NCBI GenBank assembly: GCA_036554945.1
Contig: DATBMH010000074.1
Coordinates: forward strand, 1-16,207
Direction of reading: 5' to 3'
Origin: JACDAN01 sp036554945
GTDB lineage: Bacteria > Actinomycetota > Thermoleophilia > Gaiellales > Gaiellaceae
Length of the DNA: 16,207 bases
This document shows positions 1 through 6,160 of this stretch, in pieces; within the stretch, counting starts at the first letter, position 1; every line of letters begins with the position of its first letter. The notes beneath the pieces were generated by a model. The model was not told the DNA's origin. It saw nothing but the letters and a program-made list of their open reading frames with translations, and did no database searches. The position numbers and the translations under genes were made by a program.

Positions 1-2081
1 AGCCCCGCGAGCCGCCGCAGCTCTTCGGCGTAGCTCACGAGGGGGTGCATGATCTCGACCAGCGGCGCGTCGCCGGTGCGCTCGTTGACCGCGCGGGCGG
101 CGCGGGCGATCGCGCGGATCTGCATCTCGTAGATCTCGGGGTACATCAGCCCGAGCCGGCAGCCGCGCGTGCCGAGCATCGGGTTCGTCTCCCGGAGCGC
201 GCGGATCCGGGCGAGCATGCGCTCGTCGGTCGCCTCGTCCTCGCGCGGCAGGAACTCGTGCAGCGGCGGGTCGAGCAGCCGGATCGTCACCGGCAGGCCG
301 GCCATCGCCTCGAAGATCCCCTCGAAGTCGCCTTGCTGGAACGGGAGCAGCCGGTCGAGCGCGGCGCGGCGCTCGTCCTCGCTCGACGCCATGATCATCT
401 CGCGGACGACCGGGAGCCGGTCCTCGGCCATGAACATGTGCTCCGTCCGGCAGAGGCCGATGCCCTCGGCGCCGAACTCCCGCGCCTTCGCGGCGTCCTC
501 GGGCGTGTCCGCGTTCGTCCGTACGCCCAGGCGGCGCTGCTCGTCCGCCCAGCCGAGGACGGTCTCGAAGTCCTCGTTGATCTCGGGCGCGATCAGCGCG
601 ACCTCGCCCAGGATCACCTCGCCGGTACCGCCGTCGATCGTGATCGTGTCCCCCTCCGCGAGCTGGGCCCCGTCGAGCGAGGCGGTGCGGGCGGCGCTGT
701 CGACCGAGAGCGCCTCGCAGCCGGCCACGCACGGCTTGCCCATGCCCCGGGCGACCACGGCCGCGTGGGACGTCATCCCGCCGTGCGCAGTGAGGATCCC
801 CTTCGCGTGGATCATCCCGTGGATGTCGTCCGGGGTCGTCTCCCAGCGGACGAGGATCACGGCCTCGCCGTCCTGGCCGCGCTCCTCGGCGGTGTCGGCG
901 TCGAAGACGATCGCACCCGAGGCGGCGCCGGGCGAGGCGTTCAGCCCTCTCGCCGCGACCTCGTAGCTCGCCTCCGGGTCGATGCGCGGATGCAGCAGCT
1001 GGTCGAGCTGGCCCGGGTCGATCCGCGCCACCGCCTCCTCGCGCGAGATCAGCCCCTCGTCGACCATGTCGACGGCCGCCTTGAGCGCCGCGGCCGCGGT
1101 CCGTTTCGCCGTTCGCGTCTGGAGGAGGTAGAGCTTGCCGTCCTCGACGGTGAACTCGAGATCCTGCATGTCGCGGTAGTGCTCCTCGAGCTTCCGGACC
1201 GTTTCGAGGAACTCCGAGAAGGCCTGCGGCAAGCGCTCCTCCATCGCGGCGATCCGCTCGGGCGTCCGGATTCCGGCGACGACGTCCTCGCCCTGCGCGT
1301 CGGTGAGGAACTCGCCGTAGAGCCCCGCCTCGCCGGTCGAGGGGTCGCGGGTGAAGGCGACGCCGGTGCCGGACTGCTCACCCTTGTTGCCGAAGACCAT
1401 CTGGACGACGTTGACCGCGGTGCCCAGGTCGTCGGGGATGCCGTTGTGCCGCCGGTAGGTCTTGGCCCGGGGCGTGTTCCAGGACTCGAAGACGGCGCTG
1501 ACGGCACGCGTGAGCTGCTCGCGGGCGTCCTGCGGGAACGGCCGGCCCGTCTCGTCCTGGTAGATCGTCTTGAAGGTCTCGATCAGCCCGGGGAGGTCGT
1601 CCTCCTGCCTTCCGAGGGCGTCGGAGAAGCGATGGCCGTCGATCCCGTCCACGGTCTCGCCGTACATCTGGATCAGCCGGCGGTAGGAGTCGTTGGCGAA
1701 CCGCTCGTTGCCGGTTCGACGCGCGAGGCCGGCGGCCGACTCGTCGTTCAGGCCGACGTTGAGGATCGTGTCCATCATCCCCGGCATCGAGATCGCGGCC
1801 CCCGAGCGCACCGAGACGAGCAGCGGGTCCTCCGGGTCGCCGAACCGCTTGCCGGTCGTGTCCTCGAGGCGGGCGAGGTGCTGCTCGATCTCCTCCGCCA
1901 GGCCCTCGGGGAACTCGCCGCCGCTCGCCATGTAGGCGCGGCAGGCGTCCGTGGAGATGGTGAACCCGGCCGGGACCGGGATCCCGAGCTGCGTCATCTC
2001 GGCGAGACCGACGCCCTTGCCGCCGAGCAGGTCGCGGCCGCCCTCGGTGGGCTCGTCGAAGTCGTAGACGTAGCGGGTCAC
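1..2081 (-). CDS. ppdK: Pyruvate, phosphate dikinase (C-terminus cut by window edge)
   Basis: Interconverts pyruvate + ATP + Pi and PEP + AMP + PPi in the cytoplasm. The start is GTG at 2079-2081, reading V-T-R-Y-V-Y-D-F-D-E. The frame is open to position 1, giving about 693 residues of the roughly 870-900 usual for the family; the end of the PEP/pyruvate barrel is missing. Visible in order: N-terminal ATP-grasp region (GGKGVGLAEMTQLGIPVPAGF near residues 16-36, then VSVRSGAAISMPGMMDT), the nucleotide-binding end (LEFTVEDGKLYLLQTRTAKR), the swivelling phosphohistidine motif GGMTSHAAVVARG with His439 and the regulatory Thr437 two residues before it, and the start of the PEP-binding domain (GIGLCRTEHMF, MLGTRGCRLG). 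The gene is divergent from the peptidase gene across only 39 bp. Its regulator ppsR lies ~3 kb away on the same strand. No good Shine-Dalgarno sits in front of the GTG; a GATAAT box does. Confidence 0.97.
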   Translation of the reverse strand, partial: MTRYVYDFDEPTEGGRDLLGGKGVGLAEMTQLGIPVPAGFTISTDACRAYMASGGEFPEGLAEEIEQHLARLEDTTGKRFGDPEDPLLVSVRSGAAISMPGMMDTILNVGLNDESAAGLARRTGNERFANDSYRRLIQMYGETVDGIDGHRFSDALGRQEDDLPGLIETFKTIYQDETGRPFPQDAREQLTRAVSAVFESWNTPRAKTYRRHNGIPDDLGTAVNVVQMVFGNKGEQSGTGVAFTRDPSTGEAGLYGEFLTDAQGEDVVAGIRTPERIAAMEERLPQAFSEFLETVRKLEEHYRDMQDLEFTVEDGKLYLLQTRTAKRTAAAALKAAVDMVDEGLISREEAVARIDPGQLDQLLHPRIDPEASYEVAARGLNASPGAASGAIVFDADTAEERGQDGEAVILVRWETTPDDIHGMIHAKGILTAHGGMTSHAAVVARGMGKPCVAGCEALSVDSAARTASLDGAQLAEGDTITIDGGTGEVILGEVALIAPEINEDFETVLGWADEQRRLGVRTNADTPEDAAKAREFGAEGIGLCRTEHMFMAEDRLPVVREMIMASSEDERRAALDRLLPFQQGDFEGIFEAMAGLPVTIRLLDPPLHEFLPREDEATDERMLARIRALRETNPMLGTRGCRLGLMYPEIYEMQIRAIARAARAVNERTGDAPLVEIMHPLVSYAEELRRLAG

Positions 2082-2120
2082 GGGGAGCGGATTATCCCTC
2101 AGCCGCGATACTCCGAACCG
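2082..2120. promoter_or_regulatory. 39-bp divergent promoter region between ppdK and the S51 peptidase gene
   Basis: This spacer must hold start signals for both genes. On the minus strand GATAAT (plus-strand 2091-2096) lies 9 nt before the ppdK GTG. On the plus strand GATACT (2107-2112) lies 8 nt before the peptidase ATG at 2121, and no Shine-Dalgarno precedes that ATG. A TANNNT-like -10 this close to the start codon is typical of leaderless mRNAs in actinobacteria. No convincing -35 is visible for either. The reading is inferred from motif and spacing only. Confidence 0.4.
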
Positions 2121-2813
2121 ATGGCAGACCGTCGCATCGTCGCCTTCGGCGGCTTCCGCCTGGCCGAGCCCGGCCAGCGGGACTTCGCGGCCGAGCTCGT
2201 CCGGATGACCGGGAAGCCGCGGCCGCGCGCCTGCTTCCTCCCGCAGGCGTCGAACGAGCGGGACGACTACGTCGTCGCCTTCTACGAGGCGTTCTCCCCG
2301 CTCGCCGAGTGCACGATCGTCCTGCTGAACCCCTGGCCGGAGCCGGACTGGCGCGAGCGGATCACCGGCGCGGACATCGTCTTCGTCGGCGGCGGGAACA
2401 CGGCGAACATGCTCGCCGTCTGGCGGGTGCACGGCGTGCCCGACGTCCTGCGGGAGGCCTGGGAGGGCGGGACGATCATGTGCGGCTCGAGCGCCGGGAT
2501 GATCTGCTGGTTCGAGGCCGGCGTCACCGACTCGTTCCGGCCGGGGCTGGACGGGATGCGCGATGGGCTCGGCTTCCTGCCGGGGTCCGCCTGCCCGCAC
2601 TACGACGGCGAGGAGCTGCGGCGGCCGCGGTACCACGAGCTGGTGCGGGAGGGCTTTCCGGCGGGCTATGCCGCGGACGACGGCGTCGGGCTCGTGTTCG
2701 AGGGCACCGAGCTCGCCGGCGCGATCCGGGTGCTTCCGAACGCGCGTGGGTATCGCGTGGAGGTCGTGGACGGCGAGGTGGTCGAGACGCCGATCTCCGC
2801 CCTGCCGGTGTGA
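2121..2813 (+). CDS. Peptidase E-like S51 family serine peptidase
   Basis: A 230-residue cytosolic protein of the S51 (dipeptidase E / cyanophycinase-like) family, whose dipeptidase E members hydrolyse Asp-X dipeptides. Visible: the nucleophile elbow CGSSAGM with Ser124, the preceding VGGGNTANML strand-turn (residues 89-98), and SACPHYDGE with the probable catalytic His160, matching the Ser-His arrangement of Salmonella PepE. Length (~230) is normal for the family. The ATG at 2121 is chosen because homology begins at once (RRIVAFGGF) and ppdK starts just upstream; the open frame extending further left is only antisense to ppdK. The stop TGA overlaps the GTG of the next gene (GTGTGA), so the methyltransferase is probably translated by coupling. 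Substrate is not predictable; an exopeptidase for Asp dipeptides is the default reading. Confidence 0.88.
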   Translation: MADRRIVAFGGFRLAEPGQRDFAAELVRMTGKPRPRACFLPQASNERDDYVVAFYEAFSPLAECTIVLLNPWPEPDWRERITGADIVFVGGGNTANMLAVWRVHGVPDVLREAWEGGTIMCGSSAGMICWFEAGVTDSFRPGLDGMRDGLGFLPGSACPHYDGEELRRPRYHELVREGFPAGYAADDGVGLVFEGTELAGAIRVLPNARGYRVEVVDGEVVETPISALPV

Positions 2814-3511
2814 CACTCCGGGGCCGCTGGGACGAGCAGGCACCGAACTGGATCCGGTGGGCGCGCGAGCCGGGTCACGACAGCTACTGGCGGTTTCACC
2901 GCGAGTCGCTCCTCGGCTCGCTGCCGGCGCCTGGGCGCTTGACGGTCGATCTGGGGTGCGGCGAGGGGCGGGTGACGCGGGATCTCCGAGCGGCCGGGCA
3001 TCGCGCCATCGGCGTGGACGCGTCGATGTCGATGATCGCGGCGGCGCGGGAGGCGGATCCCGACGGTGAGTACGTGGTCGCGGATGCGGCGTCGCTCCCG
3101 TTCGAGGACGGGTCTGCGGACCTCGTCGTGGCGTTCATGTCCTTGATGGACATGGATCAGATGGCGCATGCCGTCCAGGAGGTCGGCCGTGTCCTGGACC
3201 CTGGCGGCCGGTTCGTGATCGCCGTCGTGCATCCGATCAACTCGTCGGGCGAGTTCGTGCCGCGCGACGGCGACGACCGGGCGCCGTTCGTGATCGGGTC
3301 GTACCTCGAGTCGCGGCCGTACAGCGACACGCTCGAGCGCGACGGACTCGAGATGACGTTTCACAGCCTGCATTTCACGCTCGAGGACTACTCGCGCGCG
3401 CTCGAGGCGGCCGGCTTCGTCGTCGTGCGACTTCGGGAGCTCTACGACGACGAGAACGCGCGCTGGAGCCGCATCCCGCTCTTCCTGCGACTGGACGCGG
3501 TCCGGTCGTGA
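2810..3511 (+). CDS. Class I SAM-dependent methyltransferase (first of a tandem pair)
   Basis: A 233-residue methyltransferase of the Methyltransf_11 / UbiE-like type. Start GTG at 2810 lies inside the stop of the upstream peptidase gene (4-nt GTGA overlap). SAM-binding motif I is VDLGCGEGRV (residues 46-55), followed by the acidic post-motif GVDAS (68-72), motif II region ADAASLPFEDGSADLVV (91-107) and motif III-like VLDPGGRFVIAVVHP (128-142). The C-terminus carries HFTLEDYSRALEAAGF, common in small-molecule methyltransferases. It is collinear over its whole length with the gene at 3720-4424 (same W-R-x-x-HPIN, L-E-D-Y and ALE-AGF blocks), so the two are paralogues. Acceptor substrate unknown; coupling to a peptidase does not by itself identify it. 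Confidence 0.9.
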   Translation: MTLRGRWDEQAPNWIRWAREPGHDSYWRFHRESLLGSLPAPGRLTVDLGCGEGRVTRDLRAAGHRAIGVDASMSMIAAAREADPDGEYVVADAASLPFEDGSADLVVAFMSLMDMDQMAHAVQEVGRVLDPGGRFVIAVVHPINSSGEFVPRDGDDRAPFVIGSYLESRPYSDTLERDGLEMTFHSLHFTLEDYSRALEAAGFVVVRLRELYDDENARWSRIPLFLRLDAVRS

Positions 3512-3719
3512 GCAGGCGTTCCGGACCAGGGGCCCGTGACCGGGTGGGTCGTCCGAAGCGGACAGCCTCCGCCGGCACGCCGCAGCACGATTGTCGCCCG
3601 GCTCGCAGACGTCGTGCGCCGCGCGACCATCTCGGCGCACTTTCGTCACGATCTCCAGGTCCCGCCCAGCCGGGTCCGAGGGACAGTCCTTCGCCGGCCC
3701 GGCGTGCGGCCCCGATCCG

Positions 3720-4424
3720 ATGAGCACCGGATGGGAGCCGGAGGCGGCGAACTGGATCGCAATCGCCCGGAACGAGCTGGACTCGTACTGGTTCTACCGC
3801 GACGCGTTCTTCGACCTGGTGCCGAGCCCCGGCGACCGGACGCTGGAGATCGGCTGCGGCGAGGGGCGCGTCATGCGCGACCTCGCCGAGCGCGGCCACC
3901 GGGCTGTCGGCATCGACGCGTCGCCGACGCTGCTCGACGCAGCACGTGAAGTCGATCCAGCGGGCACGTACGTTCTCTCCGACGCAGCGGAGCTGCCGTT
4001 CGAGGACGAGTCCTTCGACCTCGCGATCGCTTACAACAGCCTGATGGACGTCGACGACCTCCCCGGCTCCGTCCGCGAAGCCTGGCGCGTGCTGCGACCG
4101 GGGAGCCGACTCTGCATCTGCGTGACCCATCCGATCAACGACGCCGGTCGGTTCGAGCATGACGGGCCGGGCGCCGCGTTCCACATGGACGTCTACCGAG
4201 GACGACGCCGGTTCGACGAGACGTTCACCCAGCACGGGGTGACAATGCGATTCGTCGGCTGGTGCTACCCGCTGGAGGATTACGCGCGGGCGCTCGAGGA
4301 GGCCGGGTTTCTGATCGAGGCCTTCCGCGAGCCTGCGGTGGACAGGGCGGCGATCGCGCCCCGCGGCGAGCGACGACTGCGGATTCCCAATTTCCTCTTC
4401 ATCCGCGCGGTGAAGCCCGGGTGA
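3720..4424 (+). CDS. Class I SAM-dependent methyltransferase (second of a tandem pair)
   Basis: A 234-residue paralogue of the preceding methyltransferase. Motif I is LEIGCGEGRV (42-51), then GIDAS (64-68), SDAAELPFEDESFDLAIAYNS (87-107), VLRPGSRLCICVTHPIND (124-141) and YPLEDYARALEEAGF (183-197). ATG at 3720 is chosen because similarity with the first copy starts there (GWEPEAANWIAIAR against GRWDEQAPNWIRWAR); the open frame back to 3591 is low-complexity Arg/Pro/Ser and not matched. No Shine-Dalgarno or clear -10 precedes it. The 208-bp spacer 3512-3719 holds no gene I can support. Its stop overlaps the GTG of the acetyltransferase gene by 4 nt. Substrate unknown. Confidence 0.9.
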   Translation: MSTGWEPEAANWIAIARNELDSYWFYRDAFFDLVPSPGDRTLEIGCGEGRVMRDLAERGHRAVGIDASPTLLDAAREVDPAGTYVLSDAAELPFEDESFDLAIAYNSLMDVDDLPGSVREAWRVLRPGSRLCICVTHPINDAGRFEHDGPGAAFHMDVYRGRRRFDETFTQHGVTMRFVGWCYPLEDYARALEEAGFLIEAFREPAVDRAAIAPRGERRLRIPNFLFIRAVKPG

Positions 4425-4930
4425 TCGAGCTCCGGCCGATGACGCCCGGGTTCCTCGCGGCGGTGCTCGCTGACCGGCGCATGGAGGCCGGCGCGCTCCT
4501 GGACGTGCGCCTGCCGGACGTGTTCCCGTCCGAGGGCGAGCGCGGCTTCCTCGGGCTCCGGCTGCGACAGATGCACGATGACGAGCGGTTTCTGACCTGG
4601 TGCCCGCACGCGGTCGTACTCGACGGGACGATGATCGGCCACGCCGGCTACCACGGCCCGCCGGGCGTCAACGCGACGCAGAACCCGGACGCCGTCGAGT
4701 ACGGCTACTCCATCTTCCCCGAGTGGCGCGGCCACGGGTACGCGACCCAGGCGGCCGTGATGCTGATGGACATGGCCGAGCAGCGCGCGGGGATCCGGCA
4801 CTTCGTCCTGGCCGTCGCGCCCGACAACGAACCGTCGCTCGCGATCGTCCGCAAGCTCGGATTCGTGAGGACCGGCGAGCAGATGGACGAGGAAGACGGA
4901 CTCGAGCACGTCTTCGAGCTCGTGCGCTGA
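4421..4930 (+). CDS. GNAT family N-acetyltransferase (RimJ/RimL-like)
   Basis: A 169-residue acetyl-CoA-dependent acetyltransferase. Start GTG at 4421 sits in a GTGA overlap with the methyltransferase stop, so it is co-translated with it. GNAT landmarks: strand HAVVLDGTMIGHAGYHG (63-79), EYGYSIFPEWRGHGYATQA (93-111) containing acetyl-CoA pyrophosphate-binding motif A (Arg103-Gly-His-Gly-Tyr-Ala), and motif B NEPSLAIVRKLGFVRTGEQ (136-154), in which the N-S-x-x-x-x-x-K-LGF pattern is typical of RimJ/RimL-type enzymes. Substrate could be a protein N-terminus, an amine or a small metabolite; nothing here decides. It ends the plus-strand island and faces the small membrane gene across a spacer with a long inverted repeat. 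Confidence 0.87.
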   Translation: MIELRPMTPGFLAAVLADRRMEAGALLDVRLPDVFPSEGERGFLGLRLRQMHDDERFLTWCPHAVVLDGTMIGHAGYHGPPGVNATQNPDAVEYGYSIFPEWRGHGYATQAAVMLMDMAEQRAGIRHFVLAVAPDNEPSLAIVRKLGFVRTGEQMDEEDGLEHVFELVR

Positions 4931-4970
4931 CCCGGAGCCACGTCCCCTCCAGCCGTCACGAGCCGAGCGC

Positions 4971-5038
4971 TTGTGTTGCGCCATGTGCCCGGCTCGCAGT
5001 CGGCCGCGCAAAGAGGCACCACGACTGGCGCAACACAA
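4971..5038. repeat. 13-bp perfect inverted repeat with 42-nt spacer between convergent genes
   Basis: TTGTGTTGCGCCA at 4971-4983 is matched exactly by its reverse complement TGGCGCAACACAA at 5026-5038. Inside it, GTGCC (4985-4989) can also pair with GGCAC (5015-5019), so an extended stem with an internal loop is possible. It lies between the end of the plus-strand acetyltransferase (4930) and the end of the minus-strand small membrane gene (5081). A bidirectional terminator is the simplest reading, but there is no U-tract and the loop is long. It could instead be a relic or footprint of an inserted element. Arms are less GC-rich than the surroundings. Confidence 0.6.
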
Positions 5039-5080
5039 AGTCCCCGCGGCTGTGGACGATCGCGCCGCAGCGCGTCGACA

Positions 5081-5260
5081 CTACGAGCTCGCCCGGCGAG
5101 CCCTGAACTCCGCGATCCAGGCGAGGCCGCGGAGGCCGAGCCAGAGCGGCGCGAGCAGGAAGTAGAAGAGCAGGCCCGCGATTCCGAGCAGCGCCCACCA
5201 CACGGCCCAGCGCCACAGAGGCACCGGTTTCGCGCGGGCTGCGGCGGCCGACTGGTTCAC
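5081..5260 (-). CDS. Small Trp-rich membrane protein coupled to ppsR
   Basis: A 59-residue gene with a GTG start at 5258-5260 and TAG stop at 5081-5083. The GTG overlaps the TGA stop of ppsR in the tetranucleotide GTGA, the same junction used at five other places in this window, which supports it being real. The product starts V-N-Q-S-A-A-A-A-R-A-K-P-V-P and then has a hydrophobic stretch at about residues 15-50 containing six Trp (16, 18, 21, 22, 40, 48), with Phe-Tyr-Phe and a Pro38 in the middle; a basic tail (FRARRASS) follows. This fits one long or two short membrane segments forming a hairpin. I recognise no family. Coupling suggests similar production to PpsR, perhaps as a membrane partner, but this is inference. 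Confidence 0.72.
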   Translation of the reverse strand: MNQSAAAARAKPVPLWRWAVWWALLGIAGLLFYFLLAPLWLGLRGLAWIAEFRARRASS

Positions 5261-6075
5261 GACGCCGCCGTCGTCCGCTGCCGCCGCTCGACGACCTGAA
5301 TCACCCGGGCGGCCGTCTCCTCGATCGACAGCTCGGAGATCTCGATCACCGGACAGGCAAGCCGCTTGTGGAGCTTCGCCGCCGCGTCCAGCTCGTCGTA
5401 GATCTCCGTCAGGTCCCGGTACTTCCGGTTGTTGCCGCCGAGCCTCCGCGCCCGGTCCGTGCGGATCTCCGCGAGCCGCTCCGCGTCGATCGTCAGGCCG
5501 ACCACCTTCTTCGGGTCGACGCGGAAGAGCGCCGGCGGCGGCTCGATCCCCTTCACGACCGGGACGTTGGCCGTGCGGTACCCGAGGTAGCCCAGGTACA
5601 TCGACAGCGGCGTCTTCGAGGTGCGCGAGACGCCGACGAGGACGATGTCGGCGTCCTCGAGCCCGCCGACGACCCCGTCGTCGTACTTGACCGCGAACTC
5701 GATCGCCGCCATCCGCTTGAAGTAGTTCGAGTCCAGCGGCGGCCGGGCGCCGGGCGCCATCGCCGCGGCCTGTCCCGACACGCGCGCGACCGCGTCGATC
5801 GGGTGCCCGAGGATGTCGCAGTAGTGGACGCGGGCGCTGCGGCAGAGCGCGCGCATCGCCTCCCGCAGCTCCTGGTCGACGAGCGTGTAGAGGATCACCG
5901 CCGGCCGTCCCTTCGCCCGGTTCACGGCGAGCCGCAGGTCGTCCACGGTCTCGACCCGCGGATGGACGATGTCCTCGAACTCCTGCCCCGGGAACTGCGC
6001 CTCGAGCGCCTGCACGAGCCGTTTCGCGGTCGCGCCGGTCGCGTCGGAGATCACGTGGAGCTCGACGGTTGCCAT
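5257..6075 (-). CDS. ppsR: PPDK/PEPS regulatory protein: bifunctional kinase / phosphorylase (DUF299)
   Basis: A 272-residue cytosolic enzyme of the kinase-PPPase family. It inactivates PPDK (or PEP synthase) by ADP-dependent phosphorylation of a Thr next to the catalytic His, and reactivates it by Pi-dependent removal. Visible: N-terminal VELHVISDATGATAKRL (4-20), characteristic of the family, and the P-loop-like GVSRTSKTPLSMYLGYLG (148-165). ATG at 6075 is preferred over the in-frame ATG at 6108, because family homology starts at once after 6075 and the 6108 codon lies inside a hairpin. No Shine-Dalgarno precedes 6075; TACGCT, 6 nt upstream, may be the -10 of a leaderless promoter and is embedded in a palindrome. 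The partner enzyme ppdK is on the same strand at 1-2081, so PPDK is the likely target. The stop overlaps the small membrane gene. Confidence 0.95.
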   Translation of the reverse strand: MATVELHVISDATGATAKRLVQALEAQFPGQEFEDIVHPRVETVDDLRLAVNRAKGRPAVILYTLVDQELREAMRALCRSARVHYCDILGHPIDAVARVSGQAAAMAPGARPPLDSNYFKRMAAIEFAVKYDDGVVGGLEDADIVLVGVSRTSKTPLSMYLGYLGYRTANVPVVKGIEPPPALFRVDPKKVVGLTIDAERLAEIRTDRARRLGGNNRKYRDLTEIYDELDAAAKLHKRLACPVIEISELSIEETAARVIQVVERRQRTTAAS

Positions 6076-6078
6076 CGA

Positions 6079-6095
6079 ACCAGCGTAACGCTGGT
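6079..6095. promoter_or_regulatory. Palindrome covering the putative -10 box of ppsR
   Basis: ACCAGCG-TAA-CGCTGGT is a perfect inverted repeat with 7-bp arms. It begins 4 nt upstream of the ppsR ATG. On the minus strand it contains TACGCT (plus-strand 6082-6087), a TANNNT hexamer exactly 6 nt before the ATG, a spacing typical of leaderless promoters. A repressor bound here would cover the -10; alternatively, in a longer transcript the hairpin would sit over the start region. Which of these applies cannot be told from sequence. Confidence 0.5.
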
Positions 6096-6105
6096 CCAGA
6101 ACCGC

Positions 6106-6134
6106 CATGGCCCGGTGACAGTCACCGGGCCATG
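6106..6134 (-). terminator. Perfect 14-bp-arm hairpin downstream of htrA
   Basis: CATGGCCCGGTGAC at 6106-6119 and GTCACCGGGCCATG at 6121-6134 are exact reverse complements separated by a single base. The hairpin starts 26 nt past the htrA stop codon (6161-6163) and ends 31 nt before the ppsR ATG. A very stable GC-rich hairpin without a U-tract is a common kind of terminator or 3'-end stabiliser in high-GC actinobacteria, so I read it as the end of the htrA transcript. With near-zero loop, a dyad protein-binding site is the alternative. Confidence 0.55.
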
Positions 6135-6160
6135 TCTAGGCGGGAGGAGGAACTGGTGCG

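Noticed and set aside
45..2120. Long plus-strand open frame across the ppdK region, joined to the peptidase gene
   Set aside because: Antisense shadow of ppdK in GC-rich DNA: Arg/Val/Asp/Leu-rich with no domain. The real gene starts at the ATG at 2121.
3591..3719. 43-residue N-terminal extension of the second methyltransferase
   Set aside because: Not matched in the first copy; low-complexity Arg/Pro/Ser sequence.
4971..5038. Integron attC site or transposon end for the inverted repeat
   Set aside because: The arms do not match attC core patterns, and there is no integrase, transposase or target-site duplication visible.
6076..6108. 11-residue N-terminal extension of PpsR from the ATG at 6108
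   Set aside because: The start would lie within a hairpin and the extension has no family counterpart; homology begins at 6075.
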